NCBI RefSeq assembly: GCF_008327685.1
Contig: NZ_BDDE01000014.1
Coordinates: forward strand, 62,001-126,000
Source: Actinomadura sp. K4S16
GTDB taxonomy: Bacteria; Actinomycetota; Actinomycetes; Streptosporangiales; Streptosporangiaceae
Reading direction: 5' to 3'
DNA length: 64,000 nucleotides
Part shown: positions 16,515 to 24,770 of the stretch, one piece after another
How the letters are laid out: the number at the start of each line of letters is the position of its first letter
How positions within the stretch are numbered: the first letter of the stretch is position 1
The notes under the pieces: generated by a model
What the model was told of the DNA's origin: nothing
What the model saw: the letters and a program-made list of their open reading frames with translations, nothing else
The model's database searches: none
Program-made: the position numbers and the translations under genes

Positions 16515-16937
16515 TCAGGGATCCGGGTCGGCAGCCGACTTCGGATCGTCCTGGGACGGAAGCGCGAAGACCTCGTCGCCGCGGAGACAGTCGCTTCTGG
16601 GGTCGGGCGCCAGGGGAGCCGGTTCGTTGATCACGATCTGCGCGCGCCATCCACCGACCGCCAGGCCGTCTGCGGCGTGGCCGAGAAGCCGGGTGTCGGC
16701 CAGGTCGCCGAGCAGGCCGGCATTCTCGAGGATGACGAACAGCGCGTCTGCCGCCCCGGTCACCATGCCGGCGGCTTCGGCGGCACTCGCGTCCGGATTG
16801 AGTTGGCGGTAGATGCGGCGCGCGGCCGTCAGGAGACCGTCGGCATCCGTCACGGTGAAGTCGCGCCGCAGCCGCAGGGACAGAGCCATCCCGTCGGCAA
16901 GCGGATCGTCTCCCACCACGCTGTCATCGCCAGGCAT
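16515..16937 (-). CDS. Unknown small protein
   Basis: 140 residues from ATG 16937, not recognised. It starts MPGDDSVVGDDPLADGMALSL, contains an Ala-rich helical centre (DGLLTAARRIYRQLNPDASAAEAAGMV) and a mixed C-terminal part (GWRAQIVINEPAPLAPDP). No Cys cluster, signal peptide or membrane helix is visible. It lies directly downstream of the broken acetyltransferase copy on the same strand. Given the decay all around, it could be an orphan survivor of a former operon. Confidence 0.5.
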   Translation of the reverse strand: MPGDDSVVGDDPLADGMALSLRLRRDFTVTDADGLLTAARRIYRQLNPDASAAEAAGMVTGAADALFVILENAGLLGDLADTRLLGHAADGLAVGGWRAQIVINEPAPLAPDPRSDCLRGDEVFALPSQDDPKSAADPDP

Positions 16938-16949
16938 GCGCACACGGTA

Positions 16950-17215
16950 GGGGATTGCCAAGCTCGACGAGCCCGTCCGACCGTTCGACCACCGTGCTGG
17001 CGGAAGGCGGGATGGTGTCGATGTTCGGGTAGCGGGTGAGCCCTTGCCCATCGGGGAGAACGCCGAGGCCCACGCACATCTCGCCGTCCGCGAACGCGTC
17101 GAAATCCCGGGCCCGCCTCGTACGGCCTGCCGTTCCTCGGCGAGCTTGGCCGCCGGTAACGCGGTCTTCTCCACCGGCGCGTCCAACTTCTCGCACGCGT
17201 GCCGCACCCGAGCCG
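16950..17215 (-). pseudogene. Broken GNAT acetyltransferase, paralogue of 23873-24652
   Basis: Two frames on the minus strand give RHACEKLDAPVEKTALPAAKLAEER and then FDAFADGEMCVGLGVLPDGQGLTRY. The intact gene at 23,873-24,652 has RHACDESEASAENKAFLAAKLAEER and GAFVDGEMRAGLGVFLDGQGLARY at matching spacing. The N-terminal half, the acetyl-CoA signature and the C-terminus are missing, and the frame is broken, so this is a truncated remnant. Confidence 0.85.
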
Positions 17216-17247
17216 TCTAACCCGAGAGTGACAGTAATCAGTCCTCC

Positions 17248-17265
17248 ATCGACGAGCTCGTCGAT
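17248..17265. promoter_or_regulatory. Perfect 18-base palindrome upstream of DUF222 gene
   Basis: atcgacgagctcgtcgat is perfectly self-complementary, 24 bases before the DUF222 start codon, and overlaps the zone where a -35/-10 would sit (gatata at 17,274). It could be an operator for a dimeric repressor. Confidence 0.55.
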
Positions 17266-17288
17266 AGTCAGTTCGATATACTCTGCGC

Positions 17289-18548
17289 ATGCGTTCGATC
17301 ACGGAGAGACATCTCAGTGAGGCGTCCACCCAGGAACTGGTGGACGCCGCCGCCGCGATCGCCGCCGAACTGGCCCAACGCCCCGCACCCGAATCACCTG
17401 CGGCGTGCATGCGGCTCGCCGAGACGCTAGCGGCCGCCTCCGACGCCCACGAAAGCGCGCTGGCCGGGTTCATCGCCCGCGTCGACATAGCAGGCGAGAC
17501 ACGCCGCTGGGGGCTGCCGTCGACCCAGGCGTGGCTGCGGTCCCGGCTGGGCATGCGCGACTCGCGCGCCAAAGAGCGTCTCACCCTGGCCCGCCAACTC
17601 CACCGCCTCCCCACCGTGACCGCGCTGCTTGCCGCGGGCGAGTTGTCCTACGGGTACGCCTCCACGGTGGCCGACGCCGTCGTCCGCCTGGACGATGAGG
17701 ACAGCGCCAGGGCCGAGACGCTGCTGCTGGACATGGTCGGGCAGGGGTTCTCTGCCGGGAAGGTCGCGGCGTTCGGGCGGCGGATCCGTGATGTGATCGC
17801 CGAACGCGACGGACACGAGACGGCCCCCGAGGATGCGCAACGCGGGTATGAGCGGTCCTGGGTCACCAGCACCCGTTCCCTGGACGGCGGCCGCTACATC
17901 AGAGGCTGGCTCAACCCTGAGGACGCCGCGATCTGGGACGGCACCCTGGGCCCCCTGGCCAAGCCGGGCGGACCCGACGATCACCGCGACCTGGCCGAAC
18001 GCACCGCAGCCGCGCTGAGCAGCGTGCTGTCGGGTGGACACAGAGCCACCAAGGTCACCGTCATCTGCGATCTCGAAACCCTCACCGGCGGCCATGCTCC
18101 TGCCCGCCTCACGGATGGAACCCCCATCCCTGCGCCGCAGGCCCGCCGCATCGCTATGTCAGCCGGGGTCTCACCCCTGCTGCTGGGGAACGGCCACGCG
18201 CCGCTGTACCTGGGGCACCGGGTGCGGTTCGCCACCGCCGCCCAGCGCCAAGTCCTGGAAACGCTGTACCCCACCTGCGCGGTACAAGGGTGCGAGGTGC
18301 CCGGGACACTGTGCGAAGTCGACCACGTCAACGGATGGGCACTCGGAAACAGCCCCACCGACATCGACAAACTCGCCCTGTGCTGCGGATGGCACAACCG
18401 CTACAAACACACCCACCCCCAACAAATCCACACCACCCAAGACCCCGCCACCGGCCACTACACCTACCAACTCCTCCCACCACCCGACACACCGGCAGCC
18501 AGCCCACGAACAACCGACCCACCCGCCATCCTCAACTGGGCCGCTTAA
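17289..18548 (+). CDS. DUF222 / HNH endonuclease (13E12-repeat family)
   Basis: 419 residues. The DUF222 helical domain covers about residues 10-310 (GLPSTQAWLRSRLGM, GELSYGYASTVADAV, GGRYIRGWLNPEDAAIWDG). A C-terminal HNH domain follows (CEVDHVNGWALG, about 340-351, then LALCCGWHNRYKH). HNH enzymes cut DNA with one metal ion. DUF222 proteins occur in many copies in actinomycete genomes and in Mycobacterium 13E12 repeats, where their role is unresolved. The gene is full length and follows a GNAT remnant, and the end of the gene has a strong preference for cac/ccc codons unlike its start. Confidence 0.88.
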   Translation: MRSITERHLSEASTQELVDAAAAIAAELAQRPAPESPAACMRLAETLAAASDAHESALAGFIARVDIAGETRRWGLPSTQAWLRSRLGMRDSRAKERLTLARQLHRLPTVTALLAAGELSYGYASTVADAVVRLDDEDSARAETLLLDMVGQGFSAGKVAAFGRRIRDVIAERDGHETAPEDAQRGYERSWVTSTRSLDGGRYIRGWLNPEDAAIWDGTLGPLAKPGGPDDHRDLAERTAAALSSVLSGGHRATKVTVICDLETLTGGHAPARLTDGTPIPAPQARRIAMSAGVSPLLLGNGHAPLYLGHRVRFATAAQRQVLETLYPTCAVQGCEVPGTLCEVDHVNGWALGNSPTDIDKLALCCGWHNRYKHTHPQQIHTTQDPATGHYTYQLLPPPDTPAASPRTTDPPAILNWAA

Positions 18549-18604
18549 GCCCGCGAGTCGGCGGACGCGAAGTCATGCGCGAGCAGGTCGCCCACTAATC
18601 CGGC

Positions 18605-18845
18605 TTTCGGAACACCCAAGCGTGATCTTGCGGATCGTCCCGAACGTCGCGGGAGCGAACGAGGGCTTGGATGGTCCGTTCAAGGCCTCAAGGTCGAGGA
18701 AGGGGAGATCGGTTTCCTTGAGGCGCCGAACGGGGGCCGACTGGAGTTGGACGCCGAGGAGGTCATGGGCCTCCGCAACAGGTTCGGCCACATCGGTGCC
18801 GCAGCGCTACCCGTGGAGATGTCCCGGGCGCTACTCAAGGACACA
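18605..18845 (+). pseudogene. C-terminal remnant of a DUF5753 regulator
   Basis: Frame one reads EHPSVILRIVPNVAGANEGLDGPFK, the DUF5753 core, then one base is lost after ttcaagg and frame two continues LKVEEGEIGFLEAPNGGRLELDAEEVMGLRNRFGHIGAAALPVEMSRALLKD, the DUF5753 end. The HTH domain is gone. It runs in frame into the DUF397 gene that follows. Confidence 0.78.
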
Positions 18846-19049
18846 ATGAGAACATCTGATGGCGAATCCCCCGTATGGCGCAAGAGCAGTCGGAGCACTC
18901 AGGGCACTTCCGAGCAGTGCGTGGAACTCGCCCACCTCCACCAAGTGATCGCCATCCGAGACGGCAAGGACGCTGGCCACATCACGCTCGCCTCCGATGC
19001 CTTCGCCGACATCCTCGCCCGCGCCAAGCCCGACGAACTGGCTCTCTGA
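18846..19049 (+). CDS. DUF397 protein
   Basis: 67 residues. SPVWRKSSRSTQGTSEQCVELAHLHQVIAIRDGKDAGHITLASDAFADILARAK is a complete DUF397. ATG at 18846 is the natural start, but the reading frame is open upstream into the DUF5753 remnant, so a fused product from 18,747 is possible. Its regulator partner is broken, so this copy may be an orphan or may serve the intact cluster at 14,828. Confidence 0.8.
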   Translation: MRTSDGESPVWRKSSRSTQGTSEQCVELAHLHQVIAIRDGKDAGHITLASDAFADILARAKPDELAL

Positions 19050-19153
19050 ACCGGTGCCGCAGCCTGCCTTACTAGCAGCCGAAATGAGCTTCCCCCGGTT
19101 CCACGGACACCCGATCTGAGTTGACCTTGATTAACTTGGGAAGGAAGTGTCGC

Positions 19154-19441
19154 GTGCCACCACCTCATCCGCCCGAGTTCCGGCGTCGCGCCGTCGAGCT
19201 GGCCCGGACCGGCGACAAGTCGGTCACCGCGCTGGCCAAGAGTCTGGGCATCAGCCAGTCGTGCCTGAGCAACTGGATCCGTCAGGCAGCCATCGACGAA
19301 GGCGATCTCGACGGCCTGAGCGCCGGCGAGCACAAAGAGCTGGTCGAGCTGCGCCGAAAGGCCCGGCAACTGGAGTTGGAGAACGAGATCCTCAAGCGGG
19401 CGGCGGCGTACTTCGCCCGCGAGAACATGCTCCCAAAATAA
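19154..19441 (+). CDS. IS3 transposase OrfA
   Basis: 95 residues. PEFRRRAVELARTGDKSVTALAKSLGISQSCLSNWIRQAA is the HTH that binds the element ends, and ELRRKARQLELENEILKRAAAYFA is the leucine-zipper segment. GTG at 19154 with AAGGAAG upstream is preferred. Ends in CCCAAAATAA, which could act as a -1 slip site because OrfB lies in the -1 frame. Confidence 0.88.
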   Translation: MPPPHPPEFRRRAVELARTGDKSVTALAKSLGISQSCLSNWIRQAAIDEGDLDGLSAGEHKELVELRRKARQLELENEILKRAAAYFARENMLPK

Positions 19442-20313
19442 GGTACTCGCTGGTCCGTGGGCTCGCCTAGAACGAAATCCCCGTCGCGGTGGCATGCCGA
19501 GTGTCAGGAGTTTCCCGGTCCGGTTACACCGACTGGCTCGGCAGGCCCGCCTCGATTCGCGAGCAACGCAACACCGAGCTGGTGAAAATCATCAAAGAGA
19601 TCCATGAAGAATCACGCCGAAGCTACGGCTCGCCGCGGGTGCACGCCGAAATGACGCTCGAACGAGGCGAACAGGTGAACCGCAAACGAGTGGAACGACT
19701 CATGCGGGAGGCCGGGATCCAGGGGGTCTACCGGCGGAAGGGCCGCCGGAACCGGGTCAACGAGCCCACCGAGGAGGACCTGGTGAAGCGGGCCTTCGAC
19801 GTCCAGGCGCCCGACGTGCTGTGGGCCACCGACATCACCGAGCATCCGACCCGCGGGGGGGAAGTTGTACTGCGCGGCCGTACTGGATTGCTTCTCCCGC
19901 CGCATCATCGGCCATTCCATCGACATCCGCCAGACCACCGAACTCGTGGTCGATGCGATGGCCGCCGCAGTCGCCCGCAGAAAGCCCGCAAAAGACGCCA
20001 CGATCCTGCACTCAGACCACGGCACGCAGTTCACGTCCTGGACCTTCGGGGAGCGACTCCGGGCCGCAGGTCTCCTCGGCTCGATGGGCACGGTCGGCGA
20101 CTGCTACGACAACGCCATGATCGAGTCGTTCTGGGGCTCGATGCAACTCGAACTCCTCGACACCAGAAAATGGCAAACAAGAGCCGAACTCGCAGCCGCG
20201 GTGTTTGAATGGATCGAGTGCTGGTATAACCCATTCAGAAGACATTCCGCCTCGGAATGCTAAGTCCGGTGGACTACGAGGAGCGACACCGAGCCTCGAT
20301 CACGACCACCTGA
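19442..20313 (+). pseudogene. IS3 transposase OrfB, three disabling changes
   Basis: The DDE integrase is readable across frames: VACRVSGVSRSGYTDWL, RRSYGSPRVHAEM, DVLWATDITEHPTR, then after a frameshift YCAAVLDCFSRRIIGHSID, LHSDHGTQFTS and DCYDNAMIESFWGSMQLELL, so all catalytic acidic residues are recognisable. Defects: an in-frame TAG at 19468, one extra G in the G run near 19,855-19,861, and one base lost near 20,250 before LSPVDYEERHRA. It cannot make a full transposase without three corrections. Confidence 0.88.
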
Positions 20314-20384
20314 CCCATCTCACCCGAGCTGTCCGTGCTGCGGGGGGAACCTCAAAACACGTCACTGCCATCGGCGCCGATGAA

Positions 20385-20570
20385 ATGATCACATGGCGTA
20401 AGTCAACTCACGGCGACGAGGCCGGCGGCCAGTGCGTCGAGCTGGCCGCGCTTACTCGTGCGGTCGCCATTCGCGACAGCAAGGCTCCCGACGCAGGCCA
20501 CCTCGCGCTCGCCCCCGATGCCTTCGCCGACTTCCTCGCCCACGCCAAGCAGGACTCTCTGCCACGCTGA
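20385..20570 (+). CDS. DUF397 protein
   Basis: 61 residues. ITWRKSTHGDEAGGQCVELAALTRAVAIRDSKAPDAGHLALAPDAFADFLAHAKQ is complete and about four-fifths identical to the copy at 15,634. No regulator directly precedes it: the IS element ends 30 bases upstream, so its former HTH partner or promoter may have been separated from it. The ATG overlaps tgaaATGA, suggesting it once followed a regulator stop codon. Confidence 0.8.
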   Translation: MITWRKSTHGDEAGGQCVELAALTRAVAIRDSKAPDAGHLALAPDAFADFLAHAKQDSLPR

Positions 20571-20833
20571 CCTGGGCACCCTTGCAGCAGCGGTATCGGC
20601 GGCAATTCGCACTGGGCAGCCGAACGCGGTGCGCCTTCAGCGGATGCGTGGAGCGTCCTGGGCGCCTTCGCTGTCCGTCGACCACGGTGACGTGGACATC
20701 GGCCCCGCCGGTCTTCCACACCAGACGCCCGCGATCAAGCCAGAGGTACTGAGCTATAGGCTGACCTCCGCAAACTTCGCCTATCAGGATCGATCGGGGT
20801 GGCAGTACCGCAATGCCGACTCACGAGTGGACC

Positions 20834-21235
20834 ATGGCCGATGAGGGATACGGCTCCCGTCCGCGCCCGAGGCGGAAGACCTTCCTGGTCCTGGCCGCGG
20901 GTCTGTCAGGGGTCCTGGGGCTCCTCGCCGTGCTCTACCTGGTCGGTGGGCTGGACGGCAGCACCCCGTCCCTTGGCCCGAAGAACTACAGCGCCCACGT
21001 CGAATGCCAGGTGGACACGGCCGGATCGCAGGGCACGGTAACGATCAGCGGCACGATCACAGGCGACGCGACGCGCTACTCGGTCACCGTCGAGGTCATA
21101 GACGCAGCCTCTCACCAGCAGATCGGCCTCCAGACCTTCGAGGTTCGCGGCACGAACGCCTTCGAAGGGACCACCGCGGCGCAAGCTCCGATCGGACCCG
21201 CCGGCATCGAATGCAAGATCACCAAGGTCGCGTAG
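20834..21235 (+). CDS. Single-pass membrane protein with extracytoplasmic beta domain
   Basis: 133 residues. A short basic N-terminus (SRPRPRRK) and one helix (TFLVLAAGLSGVLGLLAVLYLVGGL) are followed by an outside domain of alternating strands (AHVECQVDTAGSQGTVTISGTITGDATRYSVTVEVID) with two Cys that could pair, which resembles FxLYD-type folds. No function is known. ATG 20813 in the same frame is an alternative start. The 260 bases before it hold nothing I recognise. Confidence 0.6.
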   Translation: MADEGYGSRPRPRRKTFLVLAAGLSGVLGLLAVLYLVGGLDGSTPSLGPKNYSAHVECQVDTAGSQGTVTISGTITGDATRYSVTVEVIDAASHQQIGLQTFEVRGTNAFEGTTAAQAPIGPAGIECKITKVA

Positions 21236-21349
21236 GACGCCATCTCACTCAGCCCGGCCACCGCACGTCCCACAGCCGGTTTCGCGGCCGAGGCACCGCC
21301 ACCGATGCGGCGGGCTCTTGGGAAGATCCCGAGAGGAGGCGACGCCGGC

Positions 21350-21946
21350 GTGAGCGACGCACAAGATGATCTCGTGATCCGGCCGGACTTCCGGACAGGC
21401 CTGATCGTTCTGGTCGTCGTCGCGGTGGCCGGCGCGGGCATCGTCGCCGCAATCCTGATCGGCGACGCCCCGGCCGTGTTCGCCCTGGTCATGGGCGGCC
21501 TGTTCGCCGTGCTGATCCCCCTGGCGATCGGGGCCCTCCTCAGCGCTCGGATCACCCTGACGGCTCACGAGCTCGTCGTCCAAGGGCTGTTCGGCCGGAA
21601 ACGCGAGCCACGCTCGCGCGTCGCGGAGGTGGTGCGCGCGAGCATCATCGCGCCTCGCGGAGGGGTCGGTGAGAGCCTGTTCGTGCTCGACGCGCAACGC
21701 GCCCTGCTCTCCAGAGTGCAGGGCAGCCTCTACTCGCGCGGGGGCCTCACCCGGTTGGCGGACGCGCTGGGCGTGCCATGCAGCGGGCCCGACCGTCCCG
21801 TCAGCGCCGACGAGTTCGCCAAGACGTACCCGGGCCTTGTGTCGTGGGTCGAGCAGCATCCCTACCGGCTCGCATTCGCGGTCGCCGGCGTCATGTGCGT
21901 CACAGGCATGGCAGTGGCGCTCGTTTCGCTCGCGACGGCGTCCTGA
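21350..21946 (+). CDS. Membrane protein with bacterial PH-like domain
   Basis: 198 residues. GTG at 21350 has GAGAGGAGG nine bases upstream. Two N-terminal helices (LIVLVVVAVAGAGIVAAILI, VFALVMGGLFAVLIPLAIGALL) precede a domain starting ARITLTAHELVVQGLFGRKREPRSRVAEVVRASI, the strand pattern of bPH domains, and a final helix (RLAFAVAGVMCVTGMAVALVSL). Role unknown. It converges with the CU044_5270 gene, separated by a terminator hairpin. Confidence 0.65.
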   Translation: MSDAQDDLVIRPDFRTGLIVLVVVAVAGAGIVAAILIGDAPAVFALVMGGLFAVLIPLAIGALLSARITLTAHELVVQGLFGRKREPRSRVAEVVRASIIAPRGGVGESLFVLDAQRALLSRVQGSLYSRGGLTRLADALGVPCSGPDRPVSADEFAKTYPGLVSWVEQHPYRLAFAVAGVMCVTGMAVALVSLATAS

Positions 21947-21981
21947 CCGCCCGGAGCCTGCCGCCCGGCCCGAGGCGAAGC

Positions 21982-22006
21982 GGGGCCGGTCGCGATCACC
22001 GGCCCC
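21982..22006. terminator. Hairpin between convergent genes
   Basis: ggggccggt pairs perfectly with accggcccc across a 7-base loop, between two convergent stop codons. No T tract, as is common in this GC range. Confidence 0.65.
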
Positions 22007-22018
22007 TGCGCCGGGGGT

Positions 22019-23068
22019 TCAGGTCACCGCCGGGGGGCGGTCGGCGATGGAGACCTTCAGCTGCGCCGAGTTGGTCAGGATGCTCCCGACCGGAGCTTCG
22101 GCCTGTTCGGCGTTGGTGACGACGCTGCGCCGGCCGAGGTACTCGTAGGTCTTGTCATCGAAGATGTACTCCTCGCGGATACCCCCACCGAGCGGGTTCA
22201 GCGTGACGGCGATGCCGGTCCTGCCTGCCGCGTCCACCGCGCGGCCGACGGTGGTGACGCCGTGGATGGACGCCGCCGCCCGGAACAGCGCGGCACGCTG
22301 CGCGCGGGGCATGTAGGCCTCGGTGAGCATGCCGCCGACGTTCTGCCACGCGTCGGCGTCGGCGCGAGGGCCGGTGCCCAGGCCCATGTACAGGTGCTGG
22401 TACATCTTGGCCGGATCGGCCGGCAGGCGGCTCAGGTGGACGTAGTCGTTGCGCAGATTCTCGGCGCGGTCGTCGAAGTCGGCGGCCTTGGACATCGAGC
22501 TGCGTCCCACGGCCTGGCGGGCCTCGCCCGGGATGGGCCAACCCGGCCACGGCCTGGGCTCCAGCTGCCTTTCCCATAGGACGCCGTGTGTGGCGTCGCC
22601 GTCCACGGGCAGCCAGATCTTTCGTCTCTCCCGCCTCAGGTACCGGACCTGCCGACCGTCGGACTCACTCTCTACCGTGTCCATGGTCTGCGACTCGAAG
22701 ACCAGGAACTGGCCGGGTCGGGGGTGCAGCTCCGGGGACTTGGCCGCGTGGTCGGCGGCCCGCTCGAGCACCTGCACCGACGCCACCGGCATCGTGTGGA
22801 CGACCGGCGGGGTGACCGGCTCCTCGCCTGTGCCGACCGCGATGACCCCGGCAGCGGCGGCGGCGACGCCCAGCCCCGCCGCCAGACCGATCCGCAGCCG
22901 CACGGCCCGGCGAGGGCGGTCGAAAACACGCTGTCCGGTGGAACGCCCCGGGTTCGGGGCCGCGTCCCGCATGACGCTCAGCAGCCTGTGCTCCTCGGCC
23001 CGCACGTCGGTCAGGTCGAGCTCGGGGACATCCGAGCGGAACCGCTCAAGCTCGGTCATCTCATTCAT
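22019..23068 (-). CDS. CU044_5270-family membrane protein, sigma partner
   Basis: 349 residues. A cytoplasmic N-terminus (about 60 residues, LDLTDVRAEEHRLLSVMR) resembles the short anti-sigma-like head of this family. One helix follows (LRIGLAAGLGVAAAAAGVIAVG), then an outside domain with GQFLVFESQTMDTV and the ending DKTYEYLGRRSVV. ATG at 23068 overlaps the sigma factor stop by 8 bases, so it is probably a co-regulator of that sigma factor, though no family member I know of has a proven mechanism. A paralogue lies at 62,883-63,947. Confidence 0.8.
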   Translation of the reverse strand: MNEMTELERFRSDVPELDLTDVRAEEHRLLSVMRDAAPNPGRSTGQRVFDRPRRAVRLRIGLAAGLGVAAAAAGVIAVGTGEEPVTPPVVHTMPVASVQVLERAADHAAKSPELHPRPGQFLVFESQTMDTVESESDGRQVRYLRRERRKIWLPVDGDATHGVLWERQLEPRPWPGWPIPGEARQAVGRSSMSKAADFDDRAENLRNDYVHLSRLPADPAKMYQHLYMGLGTGPRADADAWQNVGGMLTEAYMPRAQRAALFRAAASIHGVTTVGRAVDAAGRTGIAVTLNPLGGGIREEYIFDDKTYEYLGRRSVVTNAEQAEAPVGSILTNSAQLKVSIADRPPAVT

Positions 23069-23660
23069 GGACGGGTTCCTCACTGACGTAGATCACGGGA
23101 TCGGTCGCACCGAGGTGCCTGCGCAGCCTGTGCCTGGCCCGGTTGATGCGGGACCGCACCGTCCCGACGCGAACGTTCAGCGCCTGCGCGGCCTCCGCGT
23201 AGCTGAGATCGCCCCAGGCGACCAGCAGCAGCGCGTCGCGGTGCCCTCTCGGCAGCGCGGCCAGCGCACTCGCCAGCGCCCTGCCGGAAGCCCCCGCACT
23301 GAGCCGCTCGTCACTGCGCTCCGTGAACGGCTCCATCACCGGGTCGGTGCCCATCCGCTCCAGGACGCGCAGCTGCCGGACCTCCGCCCGCACGTGCCGG
23401 CCCATCAGATTGGTGGCGATCCCGTACAACCAGGGCCGCGCGTTAGGGCGGGACAGGTCGTACCGTTCGCGCTGCCGGAACGCCGCCAGGAACGTCTCGG
23501 CCACCACGTCTTCGGCGGCGTCGGCGCCCAGCCGGCGGATCACGTACCGCTTGATGTCCGGGGCGTACCGGCGGAACACCTCGGCGAACGCCTCAGGCTC
23601 CCGGCGGGACCGCTCGATGACGGAGGCATCGTCGGCGCCCTCTTCACTCGCAGTGCTCAT
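23061..23660 (-). CDS. ECF-type RNA polymerase sigma factor
   Basis: 199 residues. Region 2 is FAEVFRRYAPDIKRYVIRRLGADAAEDVVAETFLAAFR with the RPWLYGIATNL motif. Region 4 is LAALPRGHRDALLLVAWGDLSYAEAAQALNVRVGTVRSRINRARHRLR. It directs RNA polymerase to a small regulon, presumably under control of the CU044_5270 protein encoded next. ATG at 23658-23660. No zinc anti-sigma (HxxxCxxC) is seen nearby. Confidence 0.9.
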   Translation of the reverse strand: MSTASEEGADDASVIERSRREPEAFAEVFRRYAPDIKRYVIRRLGADAAEDVVAETFLAAFRQRERYDLSRPNARPWLYGIATNLMGRHVRAEVRQLRVLERMGTDPVMEPFTERSDERLSAGASGRALASALAALPRGHRDALLLVAWGDLSYAEAAQALNVRVGTVRSRINRARHRLRRHLGATDPVIYVSEEPVHE

Positions 23661-23872
23661 ACACGGCCTCTCGGCTCCGGATCGGGACACCCGTTGTTGC
23701 CGAGCCGCCCGCGTCCGGTTCCCGTCCTTCATGGGGAGCCCCGCATCAGGGCGGGGGCCGCAGGATGATCAGCGCGTGGAGAGGCTCAATCCGCTGGTGA
23801 ACGCACCTGGCGCGGCGAACGGCGAACCCGCTCGCACCGCACCGCACCGTCCCGGGCTACCCCGCGCCCGGG

Positions 23873-24652
23873 CTACCCCGCGGCCTCGGGAGCCCGCTGA
23901 AGCCTGACCTGGCGTCCGGTCTCGGTGAAGCCGAGCGAACGGTAGATCCGGATCGCCTCGGCTTCGGGATCGGCGACGATCACCAGCGTTTCGGCCCCTC
24001 TGCTCATGGCGTCCGCTCCGGCGAAGTGGACGAGTGCGGAGGCCAGGCCGCGTCGGCGGAAGGCAGGATGGGTCTCGACGTGCTGGTAGCGGGCGAGCCC
24101 TTGACCGTCGAGGAAGACGCCGAGGCCCGCGCGCATCTCGCCGTCCACGAACGCGCCGAACCAGGTGGCGTCGCCTGCCTCGCACAGCCGCCGCTCCTCG
24201 GCGAGTTTCGCCGCCAGGAACGCCTTGTTCTCCGCCGACGCCTCCGACTCGTCGCACGCGTGCCGCAGCCGCGCCGCCTGATCCCAGTCGTCCGCGGTCA
24301 GCGTCCGCAACTCGGCTCGCACCGGACGTGCGGGGCGCAGGAGTGAGGAGGCGGTGAGGACCGTGTCGGTCTCGACAGTGATTCCGAGCCGCTCCCATCC
24401 TGCGCGCGGGACCGTCTCTCCCTCGGTCCCGTCCACACCGATCGCCAGATGGGCCGCCTCAGGGAACTCCGCGGCGAACAGGCCAGGAGCATCCGGGAGC
24501 ATGCGGGGGGAGACGAGCACGAAGTTGCCCCACCAGAAGTTCGGGTTGGCGGGCGTCCGGACCACCAGGTGGGACGGGTGATCGATGATGACGGAGCCGG
24601 CCAGCCGACGAAGCAGTAGATCCGTGCGATAAGCGAGAGAGCGAACTTGCAC
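23873..24652 (-). CDS. GNAT-family N-acetyltransferase
   Basis: 259 residues. The acetyl-CoA site is visible as VETHPAFRRRGLASALVHFAG (R-x-x-G-x-A) followed by IVADPEAEAIRIYRSLGFTETGRQVRL. The N-terminal half (NPNFWWGNFVLVSP, LPDAPGLFAAEFP) is a second, degenerate GNAT-like fold. Substrate unknown. The GTG start at 24652 has a weak site. A truncated paralogue is at 16,950-17,215. Divergent from the EEP-family gene. Confidence 0.8.
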   Translation of the reverse strand: MQVRSLAYRTDLLLRRLAGSVIIDHPSHLVVRTPANPNFWWGNFVLVSPRMLPDAPGLFAAEFPEAAHLAIGVDGTEGETVPRAGWERLGITVETDTVLTASSLLRPARPVRAELRTLTADDWDQAARLRHACDESEASAENKAFLAAKLAEERRLCEAGDATWFGAFVDGEMRAGLGVFLDGQGLARYQHVETHPAFRRRGLASALVHFAGADAMSRGAETLVIVADPEAEAIRIYRSLGFTETGRQVRLQRAPEAAG

Positions 24653-24770
24653 CAGGCGAGCCTAAACCGACACCAGGGCACGCGCGTCTTTGCCAGTAGG
24701 CCCGGTGGTGGACCCTCTCGTGCAGGGGCCCGACTCGGGCAAGGGGCCGGGGCCGTTGCGATAGGGGGCC

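Larger units (their letters stand above)
19085..20354 (+). mobile_element. IS3-family insertion sequence, inactive
   Basis: 1,270 bases. The ends are imperfect inverted repeats: tgagcttccccc..ccacggaca on the left and, in reverse complement, tgaggttccccc..gcacggaca on the right. AAA flanks both ends (19082-19084 and 20355-20357), the 3-base target duplication expected for IS3. It carries an OrfA and a broken OrfB. It landed between two DUF397 genes. Confidence 0.88.
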
